DNA from: Pseudothauera lacus
GTDB taxonomy: Bacteria; Pseudomonadota; Gammaproteobacteria; Burkholderiales; Rhodocyclaceae
Assembly (NCBI RefSeq): GCF_003034845.1
Contig: NZ_PZKC01000014.1
Span: 50,115-114,114 of the forward strand
Length of the DNA: 64,000 bases
Reading direction: 5' to 3'
Part shown: positions 18,290-27,376 of the stretch, piece after piece
How the letters are laid out: every line of letters begins with the position of its first letter
Numbering within the stretch: the stretch's first letter is position 1
Notes under the pieces: generated by a model
Database searches by the model: none
What the model saw: only the letters and a program-made list of their open reading frames with translations
Told to the model about the DNA's origin: nothing
Made by a program: the position numbers and the translations under genes

Positions 18290-19534
18290 TTACGCCGGCA
18301 GGGCGAGCTTGCCGTCGGTGCTGAACTGGTAGTCGCGGAAGACGTGCTCGGCGCTGAGGATCTCGTAGCGCCCGTCCTCGCCCTTGCGGCTGGTGTCCTT
18401 GAGGCGGTAGGTGTAGTGCCCGCAGGTCCACAGGTCGAAGTTGCGCATGTGGGTGCACAGACAGGTCTTGTCCATGACCTTCACCTTGCTGCCTTCGGGC
18501 AGTTCGGCGACGGCGCGGTTGTAGGCGTCGATGTACTGGCAGCTGCCCTTGGCGTCGAGCAGGTAGCCGTAGGCCTCGCAGTTGGGGCGGATGCCGTTGC
18601 CGATCGCCGGGCTGTTGATGAGCATGCGCATCGGATAGCCGGTGGGCGAGATGAGGTTGACTTCGATGTCGCCCTCGCTGGCCTTGAAGTATTCCTGCTG
18701 GACGTCTTCGGGCAGGCCGCATTCGCGCGTCACGGTGAAGCGGGTGGCAACCTGCACGGCCGCCGCACCGGCTTCGAGGAAGTTCACCGCATCGCTGCCG
18801 GTGAAGATGCCGCCGGCGGGAATGAGGGGAATGTCGAGCTCTTCGGCCTTCAGCCAGGCGGCGATCTCGGCGACGATGGTGGCCAGATCGTACTGCGCCC
18901 AGTCGAGCCCGAAGCCGAGGTGGCCGCCGGCCAGCGGCCCTTCGACGACGACGTAATCGGGCAGGCGCCCGGTACGCGCGCTCTTCTTCAGGAAGAGTTG
19001 CAGGGCGCGCAGCGAGGAGACGATGATGCCGAGCTTGACGTCGCGGAAGCGCGGATGCTCTTCGATCAGCGCAAAGGAGCCAAGGTGCAGGCCGGCGGCC
19101 AGGGTGATGCCGTCGATGCCGTTGTCCATGGCGGCCTGCAGCCGCACCCGCAGGGTTTCCCGCGGGCTGTTCATGGTCAGCTTTTCCATGCAGTTGATGA
19201 AGACCAAGCCGTCACCGCGCTTGGCTTCCATGGTGCGGCTGACGTGGGTGGCGGTCGCCTCGGCGATGAGGCCGAGATCGAACTGCACCACCGACTTGTC
19301 GCTGTTGGCGACGTTGAATTTGTACTGCTTGAGCTTGTCCTTGACGTACTTGGTGTTGTAGCGGCGGTCGGACACCGTGGGCAGCATGGCGTCGGAAATA
19401 TGGCCGATGCCGCCCAGCCGGGCAGCCTCCAGCGACAGTTCGGCGGTCGAGATGTCGACGCCCATGCCCCCGATCATGATCGGCACCAGTTCCTGCTTGC
19501 CAAACCGCAGGCGGAAATCATCCACACGCTTCAT
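18290..19534 (-). CDS. Nitronate monooxygenase / 2-nitropropane dioxygenase-like FMN enzyme
   Basis: A 414-residue TIM-barrel flavoprotein. Family features include the N-terminal PIMIGGMGVDIS, the glycine-rich VEGPLAGGHLGFG and the phosphate-binding PAGGIFTGSDAV followed by GAAAVQVATRF. Nitronate monooxygenases oxidise alkyl nitronates with oxygen; some relatives are enoyl reductases. An unusual C-terminal extension holds a Cys-rich segment (CLCTHMRNFDLWTCGHY), which could bind metal. It is transcribed divergently from the TerB-like gene. Confidence 0.85.
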   Translation of the reverse strand: MKRVDDFRLRFGKQELVPIMIGGMGVDISTAELSLEAARLGGIGHISDAMLPTVSDRRYNTKYVKDKLKQYKFNVANSDKSVVQFDLGLIAEATATHVSRTMEAKRGDGLVFINCMEKLTMNSPRETLRVRLQAAMDNGIDGITLAAGLHLGSFALIEEHPRFRDVKLGIIVSSLRALQLFLKKSARTGRLPDYVVVEGPLAGGHLGFGLDWAQYDLATIVAEIAAWLKAEELDIPLIPAGGIFTGSDAVNFLEAGAAAVQVATRFTVTRECGLPEDVQQEYFKASEGDIEVNLISPTGYPMRMLINSPAIGNGIRPNCEAYGYLLDAKGSCQYIDAYNRAVAELPEGSKVKVMDKTCLCTHMRNFDLWTCGHYTYRLKDTSRKGEDGRYEILSAEHVFRDYQFSTDGKLALPA

Positions 19535-19707
19535 TGCTTGAGTGTCCAGATTGCGTAGCCCCGCATTATCGCCCGAGACCCGCTCCGCGGGCTAGGTAAA
19601 CCGGCATTGGCAGCCGCGCCGAGAACTGCAAGCATAGCCTGCGAGTCATATTCCGGGGGCGCAGCAAGGGCTGCACGCCCCACCCCATCGACCTCTTTGC
19701 TCCAGCC

Positions 19708-20172
19708 ATGCTCAGCTCTCTCAAGGAACTCTTCAGCGCTCTCGCCACCCCCGCGCCGCAAGCCGGCACCACCGCGGAGCATCATCTGCAACTGGCCACC
19801 GCCGTACTGCTGGTGGAGGTGATGCGGGCCGACGCCGACAGCCCCGAGGCCGAGCGCCTGGCCATCATCGAGGCCCTGCGCGAACGTTTCGCCCTCGCCA
19901 CCGACGAGGTCGAACGCCTCTTCGAACTCGCGCGCGCCGCCTCCCACGACGCGCCCGACCTGTTCACCTTCACCTCGCAGCTGAACCGCGCCTACAGCCC
20001 CGCCGAGAAGCTGCAGATCGTCGACTACCTGTGGCAGGTGGCCTACGCCGACGGCCACCTCAGCCATCACGAGAACCATCTGCTGCTCAGACTCGGCGAA
20101 CTGCTGTACATCCCGCGCGGCGATTTCGTTGCTGCCAAGCAGCGCGCCCGCACACGCAGCGGCAACTGCTAA
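19708..20172 (+). CDS. TerB-like (tellurite resistance family) protein
   Basis: A 154-residue all-helical acidic protein of the TerB superfamily: VEVMRADADSPEAERLAI in the first half and LWQVAYADGHLSHHENHL in the second, the two acidic helix pairs with the ADG-xx-S-E/H-E pattern typical of TerB. Cytosolic, possibly metal-binding. A stand-alone TerB gene without terACDE is usually of unknown role, so tellurite resistance is not claimed. Confidence 0.8.
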   Translation: MLSSLKELFSALATPAPQAGTTAEHHLQLATAVLLVEVMRADADSPEAERLAIIEALRERFALATDEVERLFELARAASHDAPDLFTFTSQLNRAYSPAEKLQIVDYLWQVAYADGHLSHHENHLLLRLGELLYIPRGDFVAAKQRARTRSGNC

Positions 20173-20220
20173 TATTCTCCCTTTGCAGCCCCGCGAAGGC
20201 TGCTGCAGCGGAGCCCAGCG

Positions 20221-20877
20221 ATGTTCTACGGCGTTACCGACCTCACCACCTTCATCATCGGCACCATCTTCATCGTCCTGCTGCCGGGGCCGAACTCGCT
20301 CTACGTCATGGCGGTGGCCTCGCGCCACGGGGTCGCGGCGGGCTACCGCGGTGCCTGCGGCATCTTCGCCGGCGACACCATCCTGATGCTGCTCGCCGCC
20401 ACCGGCACGGCCTCGCTGCTGCGCACCACACCCGAACTGTTCATGATCATCAAGTACGCCGGTGCGGCCTACCTGGCGTGGGTCGGCATCAGCCTGTTGC
20501 GTTCGGCGCTGCGCGACTGGCGCCGCCGCGGCGAAGCCGGGGACGCGGCCGCCACTGCGGCCGCCGCCCCCCGCGCACACCCGTTCCGCAGCGCACTGCT
20601 GATCAGCCTGATGAACCCCAAGGCGATCCTCTTCTTCGTCTCCTTCTTCATCCAGTTCGTCGATCCGGCCTACGCCCACCCGGGGCTGTCCTTCCTCATC
20701 CTCGGCGCCATCGTGCAGGTGTGCAGCGCCCTCTATCTCTCCGCGCTGATCTTCGGCGGCGCCTACCTCGCCGCCCAGTTCCGCCGCCGCCGGCGCCTCG
20801 CCGCCACCGCCACCGGCAGCGTCGGCGGCCTCTTCATCGGCTTTGGCGCCAAGCTCGCCGGCGCCACGCTGAGCTGA
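20221..20877 (+). CDS. LysE/LeuE-family amino-acid exporter
   Basis: A 218-residue inner-membrane protein with about six helices. The RhtB/LysE hallmark is near the N-terminus (LLPGPNSLYVMAVASRHG, with GxxxGxxxGD-like GACGIFAGD following), and SLMNPKAILFFVSFFIQF is present in the middle. It most resembles leucine exporter LeuE. It lies 48 bp after the TerB-like gene and 45 bp before xpt. Confidence 0.88.
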   Translation: MFYGVTDLTTFIIGTIFIVLLPGPNSLYVMAVASRHGVAAGYRGACGIFAGDTILMLLAATGTASLLRTTPELFMIIKYAGAAYLAWVGISLLRSALRDWRRRGEAGDAAATAAAAPRAHPFRSALLISLMNPKAILFFVSFFIQFVDPAYAHPGLSFLILGAIVQVCSALYLSALIFGGAYLAAQFRRRRRLAATATGSVGGLFIGFGAKLAGATLS

Positions 20878-20893
20878 GATAGAATTGCGGATT

Positions 20894-20910
20894 GCCCCCA
20901 CCCAGGGGGC
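20894..20910 (+). promoter_or_regulatory. GC-rich hairpin between exporter and xpt genes
   Basis: GCCCCC-ACCCA-GGGGGC followed by TTT lies 16 bp after the exporter stop and ends 12 bp before the xpt start. It may terminate the exporter transcript, or mask the only G-rich ribosome site of xpt. No purine riboswitch core is seen. Confidence 0.45.
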
Positions 20911-20922
20911 TTTCCCGCACCA

Positions 20923-21537
20923 ATGATGAGCCCCCACCTCCCCGCACTAGACCTCCCCTACGCCCCCCTGGTCCGCCGCATCGAAGCCGAAGCCACGGTC
21001 ATCGGCGACCAGATCCTGCGCATCGACCACTTCCTCAACCACCGCATCGAACCGGCCTTCATCGCCGAGATGGGGCGCGAACTGGCCCGCCGCCTGTCGG
21101 CCTTCCACCCCACGGTGGTGCTAACCGCCGAAGCCAGCGGCATTGCCCCCGGGCTGGTGGTGGCACAGACCCTCAACGTTCCGCTGCTGTACGCCAAGAA
21201 GTACGCCCCGGAAGTGGAATCGCCCTACATCTCGCGCGTCATCCCCTCGCCCACCAAGGGCGGCGAAACCAAGCTGGTGCTCTCGCAGCGCTACCTGCAG
21301 CCCGGCGCGCGCACGGTGATCGTCGACGACTTCCTCTCCAACGGCCGCACCGCTGTGGCACTGGTGGAGATGGCCCGCGAGGCCGGCGCCGAGGTGCTGG
21401 CCGCCGGCTTCATCGTCGAGAAGCGCTTCAGGAACGGTCATCAGTCGGTCAGCGAACTGGGTGTACCGGTAGCCACGCTGGCCCAGGTCGAGGCTCTGCG
21501 CGACGGCAAGGCGGTGCTGCGTCAGCCGCAGGGCTGA
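20923..21537 (+). CDS. xpt: Xanthine phosphoribosyltransferase
   Basis: A 204-residue type I phosphoribosyltransferase. The PRPP-binding motif is VIVDDFLSNGRTAVAL (about residues 128-143), and the family-specific EASGIAPGL and LLYAKKYAP segments match Xpt. It converts xanthine and PRPP to XMP for purine salvage. ATG codons at 20923 and 20926 are both possible. A strong hairpin lies immediately upstream. Confidence 0.92.
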   Translation: MMSPHLPALDLPYAPLVRRIEAEATVIGDQILRIDHFLNHRIEPAFIAEMGRELARRLSAFHPTVVLTAEASGIAPGLVVAQTLNVPLLYAKKYAPEVESPYISRVIPSPTKGGETKLVLSQRYLQPGARTVIVDDFLSNGRTAVALVEMAREAGAEVLAAGFIVEKRFRNGHQSVSELGVPVATLAQVEALRDGKAVLRQPQG

Positions 21538-21581
21538 TCTGCGCTAAACTGACACTCTGAGCTGTCACCGGGACGCGCGCC

Positions 21582-22442
21582 ATGCAGGAATTCGAACAAC
21601 AGGCCCAGGCCTTTGCCAACCAGATCGAAGAGGAGCTTCAGGAAGGCCGCCTGAACTTCCCTACTGCGCTCGACGTTTCCCTGCGCATCAAGAAGCTCGC
21701 CGACAATCCCGAATCCACCCTCGACGAGATCGCCGCGGTGGTACGCGCCGAGCCGGTGCTCAGCGCCAAGGTGGTGCGCATGGCCAATGCCGTGCTGCTC
21801 AACCCCTATGGCGCGCAGATCACCGCGGTCAATGAGGCGGTCAAGCGCATCGGCCTGTCGGCGCTGCGCTGCCTGGCCTTCGCGGTAGCCGCCGAACAGC
21901 TCGCCCAGGATCACCGCTCGCGCGAGATGCGTCTGGTGGCCTCCGGGCTGTGGATGCACACCGTCGATGTCGCGGCGTGGTCGTACGCCTTTGCCCGCCA
22001 CCTGCGCTCGGTGAATCCGGACACCGCCATGCTCGCCGGCATGATGGTGGATATCGGCCAGTTCTTCCTCCTCGCCCGCGCGGCCGATTTCCCCGCGCTT
22101 GAACACAACATGGCGCGCTTTGCCGAGTTCGTGTCGACCTGGGACGAACCGGTCGGGCGTGCGGTGCTGGAAGCCTTCGAGCTGCCCGAGACCATCCTCG
22201 ACGCCTTCCAGTACGAAGACCCCTACGGCGGCTCGTGGCCGCCCGTCGACCTTGCCGACATCGTCTTCACCGCCGGGCTCGCCGCCGAGACCCCGAACCC
22301 CTTCGACACCCTGCTCGGCCTCAACAACCGCGGCGGGCTGCTTGCCGCGTGTACCGCCGGCATCGACAAGGACAAGTTCTCCGAACTCGTCGAGGCCGCC
22401 CGCGAAGGCCGCCAGGAACTGATCTCCGCCGTCGTCGGCTGA
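21582..22442 (+). CDS. HDOD-domain signalling protein
   Basis: A 286-residue protein with a single HDOD domain (about 20-230): FPTALDVSLRIKKLADNPES, AVVRAEPVLSAKVVRMAN, VNEAVKRIGLSALR and an HTVDVAAW segment. HDOD proteins are non-enzymatic relatives of HD phosphohydrolases and commonly act in c-di-GMP or stress signalling. It stands 44 bp after xpt on the same strand; whether they are cotranscribed is unclear. Confidence 0.88.
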   Translation: MQEFEQQAQAFANQIEEELQEGRLNFPTALDVSLRIKKLADNPESTLDEIAAVVRAEPVLSAKVVRMANAVLLNPYGAQITAVNEAVKRIGLSALRCLAFAVAAEQLAQDHRSREMRLVASGLWMHTVDVAAWSYAFARHLRSVNPDTAMLAGMMVDIGQFFLLARAADFPALEHNMARFAEFVSTWDEPVGRAVLEAFELPETILDAFQYEDPYGGSWPPVDLADIVFTAGLAAETPNPFDTLLGLNNRGGLLAACTAGIDKDKFSELVEAAREGRQELISAVVG

Positions 22443-22448
22443 AACCCC

Positions 22449-23393
22449 TCAGCCGGCCAGCGCGCGCCTGAGCGCCGCCGCCGCGGCGCGCACGGTGTCG
22501 TTGGCCTCGGGGAAGAACTTCCCCAGGGTGATGAAGCCATGCACCATGCCGTCCACCGCCAGGTGTTCGACCGCGCCACCCTCGCTGCGCACGCGCTCGG
22601 CAAAGGCCACGCAGTCATCGGTGAGCGGATCGCACTCGGCGGTCACCAGCAGCATCGGCGGCAGGCCGGCGAGCGACGCCGCGCACATCGGCGAGGCCCG
22701 CCAGTCCGCGGTATTGCCCGCGGGCAGATAGCGCTCGAAGAACCACTGCAGGCTCTCGCGATCGAGAAAATAGCCGTCGCCGTATGTTTCGCGTGAAGCG
22801 CGCGAACTGAGGATCTCCGTACACGGATAGATCAACAGTGCAAAAGCCGGCAGCGCCACACCGCACTCGCGCCGGGCAATGGCGGTGACGATGGCGAGAT
22901 TGCCCCCGGCACTGTCGCCACCCACCGCGACGCGGCTGCCATCGACGGACAGCAGGCCGGCGTTGTCCACCGCCCATTCATAAGCCAGAGCGGCGTCATT
23001 GACCGCCGCCGGAAAGGGGTGCTCGGGCGCCAGGCGGTAATCCACCGACAGCAGCGCACAGCCCGACAGGTTGGCCAGTTCGCGGCACAGCACGTCGTAG
23101 CTCTCCACCTCCCCCACGCACCAGCCGCCACCGTGGTAATAGACCAGCAGCGGCAGCACCGCCTGCGGCGGCGCACTGAGCGGGCGGTAGTAGCGGCACA
23201 GCAGCGCACTGCCGTCGCCGCGCGCGATCGGCACCTCGGTCACCGAGGCCACCGCCGGCGCCTCGGGGCGGAAGGCGAACTGCAGCTTCTGGAAGGAATG
23301 GCGGGCCTGCGCCACCGAAAGGTGGTGAAAACGCGGCGCACCGACCCGGTACACCATGTCCAGCATGGCGCGGGCCTGAGGGGAAAGAGGCAT
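22449..23393 (-). CDS. Alpha/beta hydrolase, hormone-sensitive-lipase-type esterase
   Basis: A 314-residue esterase of the HSL/Aes family: oxyanion motif YYHGGGWCVG, nucleophile elbow GDSAGGN, acid in CDPLTDD and catalytic His in VDGMVHGF. No signal peptide, so cytosolic. It probably hydrolyses short-chain esters. It converges on the HDOD gene with six bases between stops. Confidence 0.9.
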   Translation of the reverse strand: MPLSPQARAMLDMVYRVGAPRFHHLSVAQARHSFQKLQFAFRPEAPAVASVTEVPIARGDGSALLCRYYRPLSAPPQAVLPLLVYYHGGGWCVGEVESYDVLCRELANLSGCALLSVDYRLAPEHPFPAAVNDAALAYEWAVDNAGLLSVDGSRVAVGGDSAGGNLAIVTAIARRECGVALPAFALLIYPCTEILSSRASRETYGDGYFLDRESLQWFFERYLPAGNTADWRASPMCAASLAGLPPMLLVTAECDPLTDDCVAFAERVRSEGGAVEHLAVDGMVHGFITLGKFFPEANDTVRAAAAALRRALAG

Positions 23394-23576
23394 GACGGCA
23401 AGCGGCGCGGAGCGCGCACGGAAGAAACGACAGGCGGCATTCTAACCGCGCCGCCGAGCCCCGGCGGGGTACGGCGGTGCAAACTTGTGCAGCGCCCCCT
23501 GACGGGCCGCCTCAGCCCCGCAGTCCTTGGCATACAATGAAACGCTTACGCACAGACGACCAGGGAGAGGCTCAAG

Positions 23577-24728
23577 ATGACCACACAAAAGAAGACCCCG
23601 TCCGCACCCCGCCGCCCGGCAGTGAAGCGCACACCGCGCCCGGCGCAGGCCGGCGACGTGGCCCCCGACCAGTCGCCCGCGGGCATCGAACACTTCGAAC
23701 TCGACCAGGCCGTGCGCGCCGCGCGCGACAGCAAGGAAGTGGCCGTGCGCGACATCATCGCCAGGGCCGCCGATGAGGACATCGGCTCGCTCGCCAGGAC
23801 CCTGGAGGCCATCCTCGCCGGGGCTTCGCCGGACGATGCGGCGGTGCTGCGCGAAGCCCTGCTGAAGGCCGAGGAACCGGCCACGAAGCTGCCCGTGGCC
23901 CCCGACGACCAGCTCTCCGACGACTGGCGGGTAGGCGGCTACCCGTACAAGAACCTGATGTCGCGGAAGAACTACGAGAAGCAGAAGTACCACCTGCAGG
24001 TGGAACTGCTCAAGCTGCAGGCCTGGGTGAAGGAGACCGGGCAGAAGGTGGTGATCGTCTTCGAAGGCCGCGACGCCGCCGGCAAGGGCGGCACCATCAA
24101 GCGCTTCATGGAACACCTCAACCCGCGCGGCGCGCAGGTGGTGGCGCTGGAGAAGCCCACCGAGACCGAACGCGGCCAGTGGTACTTCCAGCGCTACATC
24201 CAGCACCTACCCAGCGCCGGCGAGATCATCCTCTTCGACCGCTCGTGGTACAACCGCGCCGGCGTCGAGCGCGTGATGGGCTTTTGCAGCAACGACGAGT
24301 ACAACGAGTTCATGCGCCAGGTGCCCGAGTTCGAGCGCACCCTGGCGCGCAGCGGCATCCACCTGATCAAGTTCTGGTTCTCGGTCAGCCGCGGCGAGCA
24401 GCGTCGCCGTTTCAAGGAGCGCGAGAAGCATCCCCTCAAGCAGTGGAAGCTGTCGCCCATCGATCTGGCTTCGCTGGACAAGTGGGACGACTACACCAAG
24501 GCCAAGGAGGCGATGTTCTTCTACACCGACACCGCCGATGCGCCGTGGACGGTGGTGAAGTCGGACTGCAAGAAGCGCGCGCGCCTCAACGCCCTGCGCT
24601 ACGTGCTCCACAAGCTGCCCTACACCAACAAGAACATCGACGCCATCGGCCCCCTCGACCCGCTGCTGGTGGGCCGTGCCAACGTGGTCTATGAGCGCGG
24701 CGAGAAGGAATCCAGCGCCCTGCTGTGA
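23577..24728 (+). CDS. ppk2: Polyphosphate kinase 2
   Basis: A 383-residue PPK2-family kinase. A variable N-terminal extension (1-110) precedes the kinase core with Walker A FEGRDAAGKGGTIKRF and the lid/Walker B segment FDRSWYNRAGVERVMGFC. It transfers phosphate between polyphosphate and nucleoside diphosphates (single-domain class I-like, ADP or GDP). Its stop overlaps the GTG start of the next gene (GTGA), so the two are translationally coupled. Confidence 0.93.
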   Translation: MTTQKKTPSAPRRPAVKRTPRPAQAGDVAPDQSPAGIEHFELDQAVRAARDSKEVAVRDIIARAADEDIGSLARTLEAILAGASPDDAAVLREALLKAEEPATKLPVAPDDQLSDDWRVGGYPYKNLMSRKNYEKQKYHLQVELLKLQAWVKETGQKVVIVFEGRDAAGKGGTIKRFMEHLNPRGAQVVALEKPTETERGQWYFQRYIQHLPSAGEIILFDRSWYNRAGVERVMGFCSNDEYNEFMRQVPEFERTLARSGIHLIKFWFSVSRGEQRRRFKEREKHPLKQWKLSPIDLASLDKWDDYTKAKEAMFFYTDTADAPWTVVKSDCKKRARLNALRYVLHKLPYTNKNIDAIGPLDPLLVGRANVVYERGEKESSALL

Positions 24729-25891
24729 GCGCCCAGCCAATGAAACCCGCCCCCGAAACCCTCGCCGCCCAGGCCATGGGCTGGGTCGCCCAGCCCTTTC
24801 ACGACCTCGCCCCACCGCTGCACCCGAGCAGCACTTTCGAGCGTGGCGGCGATGGCGACTACCCCGGCGGGCGGGTCTATGCACGCGACCACAGCCCGGC
24901 CTACGACCAGGCCGAAGCCCTGCTCGCCGCCCTCGAAGGTGGTGAGCAGGCCCTCCTCTTCCCTTCCGGAATGGCCGCCGCCACCGCCCTGCTGCACGCC
25001 CTGCCGGCCGGCGCCGAGGTGCTCGCGCCACGCGCGATGTACTGGTCGCTGCGCAACTGGATGCGCGAACTCGATGCCCGCGGCCTGATCGCCATCGACT
25101 TCTACGACAACGGCGACAGCGCCGCGCTCGCCAGCCGCCTGGCCGCGCGTCCGCCCGCCCTGCTGTGGATCGAGACCCCGGCCAACCCGACCTGGGAGAT
25201 CACCGACATCGCCGCCGCCTGCAGTGCCGCGCACGCCCACGGCACCCTGGTGGCGGTGGACTCCACCGTACCGACACCGGTGCTCAGCCGCCCGCTGGCA
25301 CTGGGCGCCGACTTCGTCATGCACTCGGCAACCAAGTATCTCAACGGCCACTCCGACGTCGTTGCCGGCGCCCTCGCATGCCGCCAGCCCTGCCCGCTGT
25401 GGCAGCGCGTGCGCGTCAATCGCACCCAGGGCGGTGCCATCCTCGGCGCCTTCGAGGCCTGGCTGCTGCTGCGCGGCATGCGCACCGTGCATCTGCGCGT
25501 GCGCCACGCCTGCGCCAGCGCCCAGCGCATCGCCGAGCACTGCGCTGTCGATCCGCGCATCGCCGCGGTGCTCTACCCCGGCCTGCCCACCCACCCCGGC
25601 CACACCGTGGCCGCGGCGCAGATGGACGGCGGCTTCGGCGCCATGCTGTCGCTGTGCATCGCCGGCGGCGAACAGGCCGCCCGCGATACCGCCGCCCGCC
25701 TGCAGGTATTCAAGCGCGCTACCTCGCTGGGGGCGGTGGAAAGCCTGGTGGAGCATCGCGCCAGCGTCGAGGGCCCGGGTTCGCTGTGCCCACCCGACCT
25801 GCTGCGACTGTCGATCGGCATCGAGGCGGTGGACGACCTCATCGCCGATCTGGATCAGGCGCTGGGCCGCACTTCACTCCCGGGCACGTAG
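24725..25891 (+). CDS. PLP-dependent trans-sulfuration enzyme (cystathionine gamma-synthase/lyase family)
   Basis: A 388-residue Cys/Met-metabolism PLP enzyme. The PLP lysine is Lys204 in HSATKYLNGHSDV, and typical segments YARDHSPAYDQAEALLAALE, FPSGMAAATAL and IETPANPTWEITD are present. Members make or split cystathionine or homocysteine; the exact activity cannot be read. The start is GTG 24725 overlapping the ppk2 stop; an in-frame ATG follows at 24740. Confidence 0.88.
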   Translation: MSAQPMKPAPETLAAQAMGWVAQPFHDLAPPLHPSSTFERGGDGDYPGGRVYARDHSPAYDQAEALLAALEGGEQALLFPSGMAAATALLHALPAGAEVLAPRAMYWSLRNWMRELDARGLIAIDFYDNGDSAALASRLAARPPALLWIETPANPTWEITDIAAACSAAHAHGTLVAVDSTVPTPVLSRPLALGADFVMHSATKYLNGHSDVVAGALACRQPCPLWQRVRVNRTQGGAILGAFEAWLLLRGMRTVHLRVRHACASAQRIAEHCAVDPRIAAVLYPGLPTHPGHTVAAAQMDGGFGAMLSLCIAGGEQAARDTAARLQVFKRATSLGAVESLVEHRASVEGPGSLCPPDLLRLSIGIEAVDDLIADLDQALGRTSLPGT

Positions 25892-26041
25892 TCCGGCAGG
25901 GCAAACGGACACTGGCCGCCACCGTGCTGCAGACAATGGGAGTATGATCGCCGCCTCATGAGGCCGCTCGGCATACCCCGCGCGGCGCTGAACCGCCACG
26001 GAGCAGTGCTCACCGTGGCCTGAGCAGCGGCCGGAGAAATC

Positions 26042-27376
26042 TTGCGCATCAGAGAAGTCCAGCATCCAGCCCGGATCGTCCCTGCGGCCTTCCTGATCAC
26101 CATCCTGATCGGAACCGCACTGCTGATGCTGCCTGCCGCACATGCCGAGGCAGGGGGAGCACCGTGGATCGTGGCCTTGTTCACGGCGGTCTCCGCGGTC
26201 TGCGTAACCGGACTGGTGATCGTCGACACCGGAACCTACTGGTCTCCCTTTGGCCAGGTGGTGATCATGGCCCTTTTCCAGATCGGTGGATTCGGCATGA
26301 TGACTGCGGCCACACTCCTCGGTCTGATGGTGAATCGCTCACTACGCCTGCGGACCAAACTCACCGCCCAGGTCGAGACACACAGCCTGGGGGTTGGTGA
26401 CGTTACCAGTGTGGCAAAGCTGGTGTTGATCGTCACCATCATCGCCGAGTCCATCGTGGCCGTATTTCTGACCACCCGTCTGCATGCGGCCTACGACCTG
26501 CCATTGACCGAGGCGGCGTGGAGCGGCGTGTTCCATGCCGTCTCGGCCTTCAACAATGCGGGCTTCTCGATCCATGAAGACAGCCTGGTGCGTTACGCTT
26601 CAGACGCCTTCATCCTCGTCCCCGTCATGCTCGCCATCATCGTTGGCGGCCTTGGCTTTCCGGTGCTCCACGACCTGCGCAACCGGCTGCGGGACCCACA
26701 TCACTGGTCGGTGCACACCAAACTGACCCTGCTCGGCAGTGGCGTGTTGCTGGCTGGCGGCGCAGCGATCCTGCTCTTCTTCGAGTGGTCCAATCCGCTC
26801 ACCCTGGGACCCCTGACGGTCGCCGAGAAGCTCCTCTCGGCCACATTTGCCTCCGTTTCCGCGCGCACCGCAGGATTCAACGCCATCGACATCGGGGCGC
26901 TGACTCACGAGAGCTGGGGCCTGCACTACTTCCTGATGTTCATCGGCGGAGGCAGCGCGGGCACTGCCGGCGGGGTAAAGGTGGGCACGGCAATGATCCT
27001 GATTCTGCTGGTGGTGGCGGAAATCCGTGGCCGCAGCGATACCGAGGCTTTCGGCCGCCGGATCAGCATTTCGGCACAGCGGCAGGCCATCACCGTGCTG
27101 GTGCTGGGCAGCACGATGGTGGTGCTGGGCACACTGGTAATCCTGCGCCAGACCGACATCCCCTCGGATCAGGTGATCTTCGAAGTCATCTCCGCGTTCG
27201 CCACGGTAGGCCTGTCGACGGGCATCACTGCCGACTTGCCCGAGGCTGCGCAACTGATGCTCGCCCTGCTCATGTACGTCGGGCGCGTCGGCACCATCAC
27301 CCTGGCAGCTTCGCTTGCACTGGGCGAGCATCGCATGCCTTATCGTTATCCCGAGGAGCATCCCATTGTTGGCTAG
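26042..27376 (+). CDS. ktrB: TrkH/KtrB-family potassium uptake protein, membrane subunit
   Basis: A 444-residue membrane channel with four pore repeats, each with the selectivity-filter Gly: SAVCVTGLV, SAFNNAGFS, SARTAGFNA and FATVGLSTG. KtrB moves K+ (often Na+-coupled) and is gated by KtrA. TTG at 26042 is the start: GGAG lies about 6 nt upstream and the first helix (HPARIVPAAFLITILIG) would be lost with later codons. The KtrA frame begins inside its last codons. Confidence 0.9.
   Translation: MRIREVQHPARIVPAAFLITILIGTALLMLPAAHAEAGGAPWIVALFTAVSAVCVTGLVIVDTGTYWSPFGQVVIMALFQIGGFGMMTAATLLGLMVNRSLRLRTKLTAQVETHSLGVGDVTSVAKLVLIVTIIAESIVAVFLTTRLHAAYDLPLTEAAWSGVFHAVSAFNNAGFSIHEDSLVRYASDAFILVPVMLAIIVGGLGFPVLHDLRNRLRDPHHWSVHTKLTLLGSGVLLAGGAAILLFFEWSNPLTLGPLTVAEKLLSATFASVSARTAGFNAIDIGALTHESWGLHYFLMFIGGGSAGTAGGVKVGTAMILILLVVAEIRGRSDTEAFGRRISISAQRQAITVLVLGSTMVVLGTLVILRQTDIPSDQVIFEVISAFATVGLSTGITADLPEAAQLMLALLMYVGRVGTITLAASLALGEHRMPYRYPEEHPIVG

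Noticed and set aside
19708..20172. Tellurite resistance operon
   Set aside because: Only a single TerB-like gene is present, with no terA, C, D or E neighbours.
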